Assembly (NCBI GenBank): GCA_051294375.1
Contig: CM119266.1
Location: 18,896,087 to 18,960,086 of the forward strand
Length of the DNA: 64,000 nucleotides
Source: Paraspadella gotoi
Taxonomy: Eukaryota; Chaetognatha
Reading direction: 5' to 3'
Below, piece after piece: positions 22,476 to 34,333 of the stretch. How positions within the stretch are numbered: position 1 is the first letter of the stretch; every line of letters begins with the position of its first letter. Position numbers and translations under genes: made by a program. The notes under the pieces are model-generated. The model ran no database searches. It was not told the DNA's origin and saw nothing but the letters and a program-made list of their open reading frames with translations.

Positions 22476-23185
22476 TCTGCAATGGGCAGTGAGCACATGA
22501 TCGATCTATCTACCGGTACATTGTACATTTAACTCTATTCATTAAAAACAGTGATCGACTGCTAACTCCTGCAAGACCTGCACGCGCCTTTGGCCCAAGC
22601 GCATCCAGCTGCGGCCCAAATCTTACTCTACATCTTTGTATTCGCTGGCGACACGACGTCTGACGCGGGTGAGGACACCGTTGCCGCCGCTGCCTCGTCG
22701 GCAGCCTCTGTATCACCGCCGCCGCGGCGCCGCCGTCATGAGAAATCCTGAGCGCGACTGCAGAAAGAGATTTTTCGGTTGCCTTCCGAGTTTTATCTCG
22801 TTTTCTCGGCCACGAAAAATGAAAGGTCTCTCCACGGCGACAAAATCAGCCCGACTCACATGGACTCACCTCAACTCAGATCTCAACTTTAACCCAAATT
22901 CATCCAAAAAAAAGAAAAACAGTGGGGGAGACAGAGAGGGAGAGAGAGAGGGAGAGAGAGAGGGGGGGGAGAGAGAGAGAGAGAGAGAGCTTGCCATTTA
23001 GATAAGAGAAATATAAGAGTAAGACTGTGTGTGCACACTGCACAGTCCACTCGTTTCTTGTTACCTATGGTAAACCATGCAGTTTTGAAACATTCTTAAT
23101 ATTTTTCATTACGTATTCTTAATTCTTTTAAATTTTTATAATGCTGTTTTATAGTGCCAATTTTCAACCAACTGTTTTTTCCTCG

Positions 23186-23189
<4 letters not shown>
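22476..23189. other. GC-rich then purine-rich intergenic DNA
   Basis: A GC- and CpG-rich patch with GCC triplets lies at about 22560-22740, and a GGGAGAGA-type purine run lies at about 22925-22990. No gene is supported. Confidence 0.5.
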
Positions 23190-23260
<71 letters not shown>

Positions 23261-23689
23261 CTTCCCTCCCTTTTGTTCTTTTCATTTTCGCATATGACCT
23301 TGAGCGTGTGTTTGAGTAAGCGTTTAGCGAGGCTTATGACCGTGGTGACGAATTCAAACATAACTATTATAAATCCAACTATACTGAAGACGAAGACGAT
23401 GACGACTAAAATTACGAACGTTCAAAATTGATTCAAATATATTTAATAATTGCTTCTATGATTTGACGTTGTAGGGATACAATATTAAACGTTAAGTGAT
23501 TTAGCTCTAGGCTACATAAAGTTTTAATGTGGCGCGTTTCAACTCAGCAGTTGGCAACTGTGTTCGCTTTCAACACATTTTTGTTTATTATATTAGCTAA
23601 TTTTTTATGCCTTTCATCCCTTTTATTAACAATCCAAAAACTAGGACATTTCCTATTCACTCATCCATCCGTCTATTCATTCCGTTCTT

Positions 23690-23743
<54 letters not shown>
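23190..23743. repeat. Two (CT)n microsatellites with unique sequence between
   Basis: CT tracts lie at about 23190-23257 and 23694-23743. The 430 bp between them hold no supported gene. Confidence 0.85.
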
Positions 23744-23746
<3 letters not shown>

Positions 23747-24237
23747 TCGATCGTTTTTTTCTTTCCGTTTTATAATTGATTTTCCTGTTTTATTGAATTA
23801 AATTTAAATTTATATTTTGTTTTTGCGTCAAGATAAAAGTGCTGCCTTCGACTTTCACTAACCTTGTAATAGGATAAGACAGCAGAAATTTTTGGAAGAC
23901 AACAATCAATTGTATGGAATTATAAATTAAAATATAACTATAGTTTTAAAAAAGCATCATTTTAAAAAGTACTCAGATTCGAAAAGTGACATTCCATAGA
24001 AAAATTGACTAGCGACACAAGCTTAAACACGAAACCCTTTTTCCTTTGGATTAACCATGAACGCGCTTCCACGAACGCGCTTCCACTCCTCCGAATTCCC
24101 ACCGCCAGGGGCGTGGTCGTATTCCTTCCCCGAGAAGCAGTGAAAATCTTCTGTTAATTTGACCTCTCGACCTCCAGCGCTCCTGGAGGAGGACGACGAA
24201 AAAACAAAAGCGCACGTGGAAGCACGTTTCGTTTCTA
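23744..24237. other. AT-rich intergenic DNA
   Basis: No gene is supported. A small direct repeat (ACGCGCTTCCAC and ACGCGCTTCCAC) lies at 24061-24087. Confidence 0.55.
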
Positions 24238-24330
24238 GAGGCCGAGAGTGGAGGAAGGGGGGAGGAGGAAGTGGGGGAGGAGGGGAAGGAGGAAGTGGGG
24301 GAAGGGGGAGGAAAAGGGGGAGGGGAGACA
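24238..24330 (+). other. G-rich purine tract with G-quadruplex potential
   Basis: The plus strand carries many closely spaced runs of three to six G (GGGGGGAGGAGG, GTGGGGGAGGAGGGG, GGGGGAAGGGGGAGG). It satisfies the usual pattern of four or more G-runs with short loops several times over. Folding has not been tested. Confidence 0.6.
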
Positions 24331-25355
24331 CTTTGGTGTTTATGAACGGTTTAATGATATATTCATAACTTTTATTCTGTCTCTTCATGCAAAAAAAGTA
24401 TTTTTCTGTTCCTACTATATATTATAGATATATTTTCCCTGACTTATTTTATTCTTAACTACAAAGAGGCGCAAGAGCATCGTACGTTAGTCGAATGCCA
24501 AGAATTCATGACATTCAACAAATGTCAAGCGACGTCAACAACGAAGTTGACGACAAAAAACAAAATCTAAACAAAGATAAACCTTTTTTTTTTCTTTCTG
24601 ACTTTTATCGCGTTTAATTTGATCGTGTGATAGAAACGTCATCAAAGGCCAGAGATTTTTGAACTTCAAAATTCCCATAAAAATTTCTAAGGCTGGTGTA
24701 GAATATTAATTTGTGGAGAATAAAAAAGAAAAGTTTAGAATTAAAAAAAATGCTACTTTTTATTTTTCGTGTTTTTGACACTTCAGTACCATTTCCTCAT
24801 TCAAGGCATGGAGACTGGAGAGCATTGAGAGCATTAAACAATGCACAGTTAATAAGTTATACACAATTATGCATAGACGTATTAGACAGGTTGACATTAA
24901 TAAAGCCATCAGCTCATGTCCCTTGGGTAGGGGATCGATAACCACAACTACGACCTTGAAATATCTCCAGGCCTGGTTCCGACTTGGTCATGACAGACAG
25001 GACCCGTTCCATCGCTGGCGAGGGTCGGCAAAGTAATAGTAATAGTGATAGTAATAGTAATCTTCATAGTAATCTTCATTGTTCAGCCCACATCTATTAA
25101 CAAAAGGTCTTTTTTCGTGTATAGCTTATGATAATCTTAAAACTGTGTTTTAAAATCTAATATCAATTCGATTTTAGGATATAACAAACCGTTTAACATC
25201 TTTTTAATTCCGGTCGCTAAAAGATTATCGATATATCTGATATGTAGGTAATCCACGATTGTCTTTCTACACCAAAAGACTTTCCTCCAAAATCTATGGA
25301 AAGGAATTTTTTTTCCTTTAACCCCTCTGCCTTTGTTTCTCAATCTAATTTCCTA
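24331..25355. other. AT-rich intergenic DNA
   Basis: A 63-codon plus-strand stretch ending at 24941 has unbiased composition but no splice evidence and is not recognised. A GTAATA-type trinucleotide-like repeat lies at 25030-25080. Confidence 0.5.
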
Positions 25356-25428
25356 GCGACGACAACGACAACGACGACGACAACGACGATGACAACGACG
25401 ACGACAACGACGACGACAACGACGACGT
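25356..25428. repeat. (ACG/ACA)n triplet array
   Basis: ACG triplets are mixed with ACA in a regular pattern. The Thr-rich and Arg-rich frames across it come from the triplet repeat. Confidence 0.9.
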
Positions 25429-25544
25429 GGCTTCAAGTGGAAACAAACTCTCACGTGAGAAAGACTAAACGAGAAAACTAAAAAGACGTGATGCTCTTGA
25501 CTAAAATGGAAAAGGAACGAATTAAACGAGGTTTTCTCCGTCGA

Positions 25545-25880
25545 AATGAAATTTGTACAACCAACATAAAAATTATCCATTTATTTAATAAGAAAGCTAG
25601 ACTTTGGACAGGCTTTGGTGGTTTAAGGCCTCCATCACTCTTACGAGATAATGACATAGCATGGCAACAGCCGGGTTGCCTGTGATGCCCATTGGGATGG
25701 GGCATCTCACTTTTGGCCTTGGGGGCTTCTGAGTCTCTGATCCTCAGTGACGCCTCCAGTCACTGGCGCGGTTACCCTTGGACGGTCGCGTGTGAATATA
25801 CCACCACAATAGCACAGTTTTGTTTATTCACTCCCAGAGTAACTAGCTTCCCTATCAATTTCACTAGATCGAGATGATTA
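25545..25880 (+). repeat. Dispersed element copy, family D, with internal GC-rich segment
   Basis: It begins near GAAATTTGTACAACCAACAT and shows the family landmarks GGCTTTGGTGGTTTAAGGCC, CATCACTCTTACGAGATAAT and ATTCACTCCCAGAGTAACTA. Between them, at about 25665-25810, is the GC-rich block also found alone at 11.54-11.75 kb. The family therefore has versions with and without this segment, as expected for composite or nested short elements. Confidence 0.72.
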
Positions 25881-26527
25881 TAATTTTAATGATTACGAAA
25901 TTCATGACAGAAACAAGCCGTCTGGCAGAATAAAGTGAAAAAAATATTGATACAACTCATATTATAACATTTCAAGATAATAATGATGATGACTAAAAGA
26001 ATTAACTGGTGAACATTATGCTAAGAAAATTGTCATAGATAGACATTATTTATTAGACAAATAGTGCTCAACAAAGAAATATGTAAAAGCGGGAACGAGT
26101 GACGATTATTTAGGGAAATTTATCTCGTTATTCATTTCGCGTTGAACCCGCAACTCGTCTAGAACCCGCAACCCGTCTTGAACCCGCACTCGTTTTCGAG
26201 ACTTGTCATCAAGGTGTAAAGAAAGGACGATGATGGTGTCTGGCTTATAACACCTTTGCCGCGCGGTTTCGATTCCAGGTAGATGACATTTGGTCATTCG
26301 TCAGGGATGACCCGCCAATGAAAAGAAAGTTAGCGTCTCACCCAAGTGATGATGCACGAGAGATTTCAAGAACCTCGTCACTGATAAGAAATCGAACCAC
26401 ACCTTGTCGACTATCGATTGCATCTCGCACTTCGGTTCCTCGCTTCAAGTTGGGACTTTCATTGGCTTGTTCGAATTTTAGATTGCAGAGGCAATGAGTC
26501 GTTGAAGATGTTGATGACGATGATGAA
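25881..26527. other. Intergenic DNA
   Basis: No gene is supported. A GAACCCGCAACTCGTCTAGA-type repeat of about 20 bp occurs three times at about 26140-26195. Confidence 0.55.
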
Positions 26528-26576
26528 GAGAAGAGAGAGAGAGAAGAGACGAGAAGAGAGAGAGAGAGAGAGCGAG

Positions 26577-26618
<42 letters not shown>
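26528..26618. repeat. (GA)n microsatellite, interrupted
   Basis: GA dinucleotides with a few C or T interruptions. Confidence 0.9.
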
Positions 26619-26620
<2 letters not shown>

Positions 26621-26944
26621 GCCCGATGTTTTTATTTCTACAATTTACGAAGAATAGAATGCGACTCCCGTCTTTGCATTTGTCGTTCCCTCTCGTCAGT
26701 GATAATCGTTACATTTCGTTATCTTAAAAAAAAAAACAGCTTCAGACTTTACCTGTAGGTAAATTTAACTTTTACGTGCAAACCTGAAGTCTAAAATTAG
26801 TAAAAAAGTAAAAACCGCCCCAAGTTTTCTTTTATCAATACGGTCATGCGACATTTTTTTTTACGAGGAAATTTGAGAAAAAAACTTCCGGCGCGATCCA
26901 GCCCATCTTTCGCTGCCCTTCATTGATCCTGACCCTTTATCCTT

Positions 26945-27262
26945 TTCCTTCGGTCTTTCCGGCTTTTCCTTTCGGCTTTTCTTTTCAACCTTTCCTTCCG
27001 GCTTTTTCTTCCGGCTTTTCTTTTCGGATTTTCCTTCCGTCTTTTCCTTCGGCTTTTCCTTCCGGCTTTTCCTTCCGGCTTTTCCTTCCGGCTTTATCCC
27101 CCGGATGCCGAGAACCCATCCTTATATTCGACCCATTACTAGGTCGTCTCCTTTTATGAGCATTCTCTTCGGTTCCCATCTCTTTCTGCATTTGCCATCT
27201 CTTTGCCATCTCTTTGCGATCTCTTTGCAATCTCTTTGCCATCTTTTTGCCATCTCTTTCTG
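26945..27262. repeat. Two 12-bp minisatellites
   Basis: The first array (about 26945-27100) has units like CCTTCCGGCTTT. The second (about 27185-27262) has units like TTTGCCATCTCT with single-base variants. They are different 12-mers with the same period, about 85 bp apart. Both are frame-preserving, but the frames are pure repeat translation. Confidence 0.85.
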
Positions 27263-27530
27263 CAATTCGTCCCCTTTCGTTTCCTGCCTTTATTGCAATT
27301 TCCTTATTTCCCTGAACTTCTGTTTCCTGTCCTCATTTCCTTCTGTTTTTGCGGAATAAAAACTCAAAACTGGAACAAAACAAAAAATAAATTACTAGAA
27401 AAATCAAGTCATGAAGTTCCAAGTGTAAGGAAAGGGTTGGATTGAACAGTCTTACCCAGATATCCAACAAAACCCATTGTTTTTAAAAATCTATATCATT
27501 GTATTTTGACTTTCTTTTTTGCTATTTAAA

Positions 27531-27608
27531 ATGAAACGAAAAATTCGTTGTAATAGCAAAAATAAAAAAAAATAAAAAATTGCTATTACAACGAATTTTT
27601 CGTTTCAT
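27531..27608. repeat. Perfect 29-bp inverted repeat (hairpin)
   Basis: The left arm at 27531-27559 begins ATGAAACGAAAAATTCGTTG, and the right arm at 27580-27608 is its exact reverse complement, ending CGAATTTTTCGTTTCAT. A 20-nt A-rich loop separates them. Each arm also contains the near-palindrome CGAAAAATTCG. Perfect arms in otherwise unremarkable AT-rich DNA suggest a recent origin or constraint. Possible readings are a short foldback element or a small-RNA hairpin. Confidence 0.93.
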
Positions 27609-28524
27609 CTCTAAAATCCATATCTTAATAACGATAAAATATTAAAATCGTATTTTGAGGTCAGTTTATTTAAAAGTCGTGACTGTTTTGGTTTCTGATA
27701 TCATTTTAACAATTTTTTTTTAATATTGAATCAAATATTTATGAAATAATTCGATTTGCAAAATGTTATTGAGGCTAGCAAGTAGCAATATATTACTTCA
27801 TCCCACGAAATCTCATTTTTAATCGTTAAGCGTCATCTTAATTCGCTAAATGTTATTTTAACTTACAAAATATGATTTTGACTTGACAAATATCAGTAAC
27901 GGTTCATTTTAAACTCTTGAAAATAATTTACATATAATGGTGCAGCCCACTGGTAATGAAAATGACGATTCTCGTTTTAAATATATTTGTATCAAGTCCC
28001 ACATATGTTAGGGAAGACAAAGACAACCATAAGGAATATGACTCCGCCGCCACAGGCGACGATATTCTTCCAATATCATTCTCATTCCGTCGTGATGCTC
28101 GGCGTTGGGCAAAGTCAGAGGTCAATCACGTGACCGCCTTTGGTCACGTGACGGTCAGCTCACCACGCTCGTCGTCATTTCACTGTCACTGACCATGAGT
28201 TTTCACCGTTTTTTATCGTTGGCGAGTTGTGGCTTAATTCGTTGGGGGAAAAGTTGATTGTAAATAAAATGTAAGGTGAGTGACTTAGGAGAGATTCCTT
28301 ATATATAAAATCTCTTTACTAATTGTCTTCCTTTGCAAATCTTGTCCCCCCCCCCTGTCGCTGAAATTGTCCAGAAATCGACGCAATTCTTTCGCGCTCT
28401 CGCGCAAAGGAAAAATTCACAGCCTGTGACTGAGCTCCGACTAGCCTAAAATCTCTGTTCTTTATGGGATCAGGAATGACCCTTTCTGATATCACATTTA
28501 AGGCTCGCCCTCGAGGTCCCAATC
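27609..28524. other. Intergenic DNA
   Basis: No gene is supported. A short inverted pair of CACGTGACCG and GGTCACGTGACGG lies at about 28127-28153. Confidence 0.55.
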
Positions 28525-28895
28525 CAAAAAGTGGACTCTCTCTCTCTCTCTCTCTCTTTTCCTTTCTTTTCTCTCCCTCTTTTTCTCCTTTTTTTCTCCC
28601 TTTTCCTTCTCTTTCTTTTTACCCTTCTCTCTCTCTCAGCTCACCCAGACTTCAAATACCTCCTTCGAGATCACATGACTCCCTCGCGTTGACCGAGTGA
28701 CGTCACCGCTCTCGGAAAATCGTTCTTGTGTTTTGTGGCTCACAGGTCAGAGGGGAAGCGACCGTTGGCCCCGTCCCTCAGAAACGACGAAGCCACGTCG
28801 AAAACCCCCGGGCTCTGCGGTTTGTGCGGGGCCGCTGCGGTGCGTGCGGGGCTGGTGCGGGGTCGGTGCGGGGCCGGTGCGATGCCAAGGATTTC
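28525..28895. other. (CT)n tract and GC-rich patch
   Basis: A short CT tract (28535-28557) and C/T-rich sequence are followed by a GC-rich patch at about 28700-28885. That patch holds degenerate 10-bp repeats of the form GTGCGGGGCC. The G-rich plus strand could form quadruplexes. Confidence 0.6.
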
Positions 28896-29656
28896 CCTTT
28901 TTTAGACCAAATGTTATATTGCTTTCAGTTATAGAGTGGCGCCAATAGGATAATAAAATGTTTTCTTTATTTTATTATTTATTATTTTTAATGTTATTAT
29001 ACCTACTATACGTAAGATCGGGAAATTTTGGTCACTCATCTTTTCATTGTTCCTCCCTAGTGGATATAATTATTATTGTTAGAGATATTAAATATTAAAA
29101 TCTTTATATACTCAAGGTATCCATTCTTCCCATTTAAAGATGGATCTTTTTTCCCCTTATCTTTAGCGTTTCTAATGTTAGAATAAATATTAAATCCTTT
29201 GGTCGCTTTTACCTAAGTTTTCTATTATTTTTTCAACTGCTTTTTGTTCTTGTTTTTATCGATTCCTCTCCGAGTCAGAACTGACGCGACGAAAGAGATT
29301 ATGGAAAAAGAAAAGGAAAAATAGCGTCGCCGCCGCCGCCGCCGCCAACTCGCACTGCTCGCCGCTTGGTTAAAGCAAAGCGTTTTGACGATTTTGACTT
29401 CATTATTTGCGACAATCCTCGATTCCTTTATTCCTTTATTCCTAGATTACTTCTTCCATTTTTCATCCATCAGGGTACATCTTTATCAACTAGACTCTTT
29501 TTGGGCCGGTCTGTCTTTTTATATTTGTTGAATAATGTTATTGAAAAATTCATAAATCCCATAAAATGTAAAAATTAAAGAATGGTAATAGACAAGTAGT
29601 GGTTCGAAATGCCATCGCAGGAAATTGACCAGGAGATGGATCTGATAGACCAAATA

Positions 29657-29657
<1 letters not shown>
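28896..29657. other. AT-rich intergenic DNA
   Basis: No gene is supported. A (CCG)n run of about seven triplets lies at 29325-29346. Confidence 0.6.

Positions 29658-29690
<33 letters not shown>
29658..29690. repeat. (AAT)n microsatellite
   Basis: About ten AAT triplets. Confidence 0.93.
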
Positions 29691-30540
29691 CCACGCCTAC
29701 TTCCTTCGTTGGTACTTTCGGTTTTGTTCACATTTCTATTTTTTTTTATAATTTCTTACGTTTGTTTTAAACTTTTATTTTCACCTATTTATCATTACCA
29801 ATTTGAATCTGGCCGACATTAAGTTCCATTTTATAGCAATAGCATCTCACGAGTTCTCTCCATCCCTCACCCCAACTTCCGCCCCACCCTCGGGCCCAAA
29901 AAAAAATCACGGTCGAGTTGGATTTTGCTTCCGCCTCCATTTGACGTCAAAACGTGGGTTTTCCTACAGCGACCCTGCGTTTCATTTCGGTTTTTCGCGT
30001 AAAACCGCAACGTCGCATTATTCTCTCTGCTCTCTCTCTCTCTCCTCTCTTCTCTCTCTCTCGTCTTCTCTCTCTGCTCTCGCGTCTGCTCTCCTCTCTC
30101 TTTCTCATCTCTCTCTTTGTTTGTTTTGTTTTATTTTTCTGACGCTCCGAAAATCCGCTTTGCGTCGGTTTTTTCGTCGCCATTTTGACGTCGATTCTTT
30201 CCTTTTGTAAACAAAATACAAAACGTGGATCTCATTCGGCGCGAGACAGAGATGAAAGAAAGAAAAAAAAAGAAAGAAAGAAAATATGGGTTCTTTCTCG
30301 CATTCAATAGAAATCTATTGCATCCGTCCAGTGGCTTCCTTCTCCCCCTTTTCCAAACCGACAACGTTTCCTCTCCGAGACTCTCTGCTTCCAGAGCCGA
30401 ATGACCCCAAACAAAGCAGTCCTCATTTTTCTTTTCGCATTTCCTTTTTCTCTCTGTCTTCTTCGTCCTCGACCCCCTCCATCTCCATTTGAGTTCTTCT
30501 TTTCTTTCGTTTTGATATTATTTTCAAAACTAGTATAACC
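29691..30540. other. Intergenic DNA, pyrimidine-rich in places
   Basis: C/T-rich segments lie at about 30020-30115. A plus-strand frame of 135 codons at 29803-30210 becomes Ser/Leu-rich where it crosses them. I see no domain and no splice evidence. Confidence 0.5.
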
Positions 30541-31095
30541 ATAGCCGGTCCAAAGTCAAAGTCAAAGTCCAAAGGCAAGATGGCTTAATTAATAAATCAG
30601 TGAATAATTTTTATATTGGTTGTACCTAATTTCATAGCAGATGGCACCTTTGAAACAATATACCACTTCACTGATAGGGAAGCCAGGTACTCTGGGAGTG
30701 AATGCTATGTCATTATCTTGTAAGAGTGACAGAAGCCTTAACTCACCAAAGTCAGGGGTAAGATAGCTTAGTTATTAAATGAATGGATACTTTGGTTACA
30801 TTGGTTGTNNNNNNNNNNTAGCCGGTCCAAAGTCCAAAGTCAAAGTCCAAAGGCAAGATAGCTTAATTAATAAATCAATGAATAATTGTTGTATTGGTTG
30901 TACCTAATTTCATAGCAGTAAGCACCTTTGAAACAATATACCACTTCATTGATAGGGAAGCCAGGTACTCTGGGAGTGAATGCTATGTCATTATCTTGTA
31001 AGAGTGACAGAGGCATTAACTCACCATAGCCTGTCCAAAGTCAGGGGCAAGATAGCTTATTTATTAAATGAATGGTTACATTGGTTGTACCATTT
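30541..31095 (-). repeat. Dispersed element family D, two copies in tandem
   Basis: Unit 1 (30541-30808) and unit 2 (30819-31095) are near-identical and separated only by a 10-N gap. Both start with AGCCGGTCCAAAGTC, pass through ATTGGTTGTACCTAATTTCA, GATAGGGAAGCCAGGTACTC, TGGGAGTGAATGCTATGTCA and TTATCTTGTAAGAGTGACAG, and end at ACATTGGTTGT. Head-to-tail repetition of a dispersed element is consistent with unequal exchange or with terminal direct repeats. The gap may hide part of a unit. Confidence 0.8.
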
Positions 31096-31709
31096 TCCAT
31101 TCATTCCCCTTTCATTTTCTGTTTCCCGATTTTCTTTCACTCTCTCACTCTCTCACTCTCACTCTCTGTACCACTCTCACTTTGGGATGATCTTTGAAGG
31201 GGAAGGCAATAAAGGAAAAGATTCCGAGCAAAATGAAGAAAAAGGATCAATGGTGGAAGGAGGAGGAAAAGGCTCCACGGTGCCATCTATGGTGCCATCT
31301 ATGGTGCCAGCTTTGTCCTCCGAACTTTGACCCTTTCATGGATTTCCGGTGGATGGCGACGCTCGGTGGCGGAGGAATCAAGTCACCTGGGATCCTTTTT
31401 TTCCTTTTTTTCTGCTTTATTGCTTTTTTTTGTGATCTTTCTCTGCTCTTTTTTTGTATGAACGCGTTTTCACGCAGAAGTCGCAATTTTTTCGAACGTA
31501 TGTTTGAATTAACTTTGCTGGTAATGTTTACTTGTTATTTGGTAAATTGTAGTTAATTTCCAAATAGTTATATTACGCACGTAATTCAATCTAACCAGCA
31601 AGGCTTATCATCACAGCATTTCAAGCTTTGTTCATAATTGGCTTTATTATTATCCATTTTCATATTTCTACATCCATATTCATTTTTATTTTCACATCGC
31701 GGTTAACTG
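31096..31709. other. Intergenic DNA
   Basis: A 15-bp unit (GGTGCCATCTATGGT) is repeated about 2.5 times near 31279-31312. No gene is supported. Confidence 0.55.
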
Positions 31710-32048
31710 NNNNNNNNNNNNNNNNNNNNNNNNNNNNNNNNNNNNNNNNNNNNNNNNNNNNNNNNNNNNNNNNNNNNNNNNNNNNNNNNNNNNNNNNNNN
31801 NNNNNNNNNNNNNNNNNNNNNNNNNNNNNNNNNNNNNNNNNNNNNNNNNNNNNNNNNNNNNNNNNNNNNNNNNNNNNNNNNNNNNNNNNNNNNNNNNNNN
31901 NNNNNNNNNNNNNNNNNNNNNNNNNNNNNNNNNNNNNNNNNNNNNNNNNNNNNNNNNNNNNNNNNNNNNNNNNNNNNNNNNNNNNNNNNNNNNNNNNNNN
32001 NNNNNNNNNNNNNNNNNNNNNNNNNNNNNNNNNNNNNNNNNNNNNNNN
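31710..32048. other. 339-bp assembly gap (N)
   Basis: Unknown sequence directly adjoins the telomere-like array on its right, so the gap may contain more of that array. Confidence 0.99.
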
Positions 32049-32235
32049 AATCACTAACCTAATCATTAACCCTAATCACTAACCTAATTCTTAACCTAAT
32101 CACTAACCTAATCATTAACCCTAATCACTAACCTAATCATTAACCCTAAGCACTAACCTAATCATTAACCCTAATCCATAACCTATTCCGTAACTTAATA
32201 ATTTCTCACCTTAACCTTTAACCTAAAATCTTTAA
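32049..32235. repeat. Degenerate telomere-like 13/26-bp minisatellite
   Basis: The plus-strand units alternate between AATCACTAACCT and AATCATTAACCCT. The G-rich strand therefore reads TTAGGGTTAATGA and TTAGGTTAGTGA. These contain TTAGGG and TTAGG, the vertebrate-type and arthropod-type telomere words, inside a longer unit. It degrades to the right. It is not a true telomere array. Confidence 0.75.
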
Positions 32236-32465
32236 ACCTAAAAACTAATTTATTTCCAAATAAAAAATGAAATGTGGCGCTTTGGGAAAATAAGGCTCAC
32301 AATTGAAGACCCAAACCTTTTCCTAGTCTCTTTCTCCCATTTTCTCCTTTTTATCGATTTTTTTCCTTTTTATTCTTTGTTTTTACTCTACATTTTTTCT
32401 CCCAAAAAGCCAATTCCCTTTTTTCTTTTACCATTCTCGCCTTCTCTGTCTCTCTCTCTCTCTCT

Positions 32466-32799
32466 NNNNNNNNNNNNNNNNNNNNNNNNNNNNNNNNNNN
32501 NNNNNNNNNNNNNNNNNNNNNNNNNNNNNNNNNNNNNNNNNNNNNNNNNNNNNNNNNNNNNNNNNNNNNNNNNNNNNNNNNNNNNNNNNNNNNNNNNNNN
32601 NNNNNNNNNNNNNNNNNNNNNNNNNNNNNNNNNNNNNNNNNNNNNNNNNNNNNNNNNNNNNNNNNNNNNNNNNNNNNNNNNNNNNNNNNNNNNNNNNNNN
32701 NNNNNNNNNNNNNNNNNNNNNNNNNNNNNNNNNNNNNNNNNNNNNNNNNNNNNNNNNNNNNNNNNNNNNNNNNNNNNNNNNNNNNNNNNNNNNNNNNNN
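32466..32799. other. 334-bp assembly gap (N)
   Basis: The gap starts inside a CT tract, which probably caused it. Confidence 0.99.
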
Positions 32800-33789
32800 T
32801 TGTAATGGCTGGAGCTGGGGTCACCCGGGGTCACGTTGGAAGGAAAACCCGGTCGAGGCGCTCGTGCCAGATTCTTATTTTTTTTTTTTTTAGCTAAGGG
32901 TTTGTAAAGAGTAGATTGGGGGATGGGAGTCTTTAGAAAATAGGGTTTGGTGGATGAGATGGTGGAGACTCGGGATAAGAGGGTGGAGACTCTGGAGAGG
33001 CTGTTGTTACTACCGATTGTGCCAAATGGAGATTCCAGAGGAAAAAGAAACACGAGAATCGTGGAAGGATGGGAGAAAGAGAAGGAAAGGAAAAAGGAAA
33101 TAAAGGAAAATGGAAATAAAGGAAAAAGGAAAATAAGGAAAATAAAGGAATTGGGGAAACATATGGAAGAAAAAGGAAAGAGAGAGAAGAGAATTTTAGG
33201 AAAAGAAAATATTAAATAAGATCTTCTGTTAAGAAGATAGAAGATAGAAGACAATAGAAGAAAAAAAAAACATTAAAAGGTTGAGAAAAAATCAATTTTG
33301 CCAAGTCATAGGCCTTTTTTTTTTATTCAAAGAGAGTTTTTTTTATTACGATTTATTATTATTTATTAAAGGTCATGATTGAAATTGCCAGTAAACCATT
33401 TACTTTTACGAAATAACTAAGCGTAACCCCTTTGTAGACTTTGGCTGGTCATTTCCGAGTCGTATTACGCGTACTCCTCGTATTTGCATTAGCTGGTCAT
33501 TTCTAAGTCATAATCTCCCGAAAAAAATATACGTTGCCCGCCTCGACTCTCCTCTTCTCGGAGAAAAAAATTTACGTCAACGGCTTTAAAAAAAAAGCGT
33601 AATAATGAGACGACGACGACGACGACGACTGAAAAAGTGGAGGGAAGTGGGGCGCGAAAATCGAGGCTCAAGGACGTCTCCATCTTTTGTTTCGATTCGC
33701 CGAGCGATAATAACTCGATTCACAAAAAAAGTCAACCAAAAAAAATGGCGGGAGATAAAAAAAAAGGAGTCGAATGAGGAGTTGACAGG
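32800..33789. other. Intergenic DNA
   Basis: A purine-rich stretch of GGAAAAAGGAAAT-type repeats covers about 33070-33200. A (GAC)n run lies at 33610-33630. No gene is supported. Confidence 0.55.
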
Positions 33790-34333
33790 ATGGAAGAGAG
33801 ATGAGAGAGAGAGAGAGAAAAGAGAGAGAGAGAGGAGGAAAAGAATAAAAAAAAGAGAAAGAAAGAAATAATGAAATAAAGAAATAAAGAAAAATAAAGA
33901 AGAAATAAGAAAAATAAAGAAAGAAATATATAAAGAAAAAAGAAAGAAATATTAAAGAAAAAGAAAGAAATATAGAGGAAAGAAAGAAAGAAAAGAAAAG
34001 AAGAAAGAAGAAAGAAAGAAAGAAAGAAAGAGAAAGAAAGAAAGAAAGAAAGAAAGAAAAAAATAAATAATAAATAAATAATATAATAATTAAATAAATA
34101 AATAATAAATAAATAAATAAATAAATAAAAAATAAGATAATAAAGATATAAAGAAAAAATAAAGAAAGAAAAGAAATAGAATAAATTAAAAAGAAAGAGG
34201 GAGAGAGAAAGAAAGAAAGAAGAAAGAAAGAGAAAATACATAAATAAAAAAGAAAGAGGGAGAGAGAAAGAAAGAAAGAAGAAAGAAAAAAGAGAAAATA
34301 AATAAATTAAAAAAGAAAGAGGGAGAGAGAAAG
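33790..34333. repeat. Long purine-rich AAAG/AAAT/GAGA tract
   Basis: Compound tetranucleotide repeats include (GAAA)n at about 34010-34060 and (AATA)n at about 34060-34130. At 34186-34333 a unit of about 65-70 bp containing AAAGAAAGAGGGAGAGAGAA occurs three times. The 217-codon minus-strand frame over this region is Phe/Leu/Ser low complexity. Confidence 0.85.

Noticed and set aside
26245-26285. GGTTTCGATTCCAGG as a tRNA T-arm
   Set aside because: It has one extra T relative to the B-box. No D-arm, anticodon arm or acceptor pairing could be found upstream.
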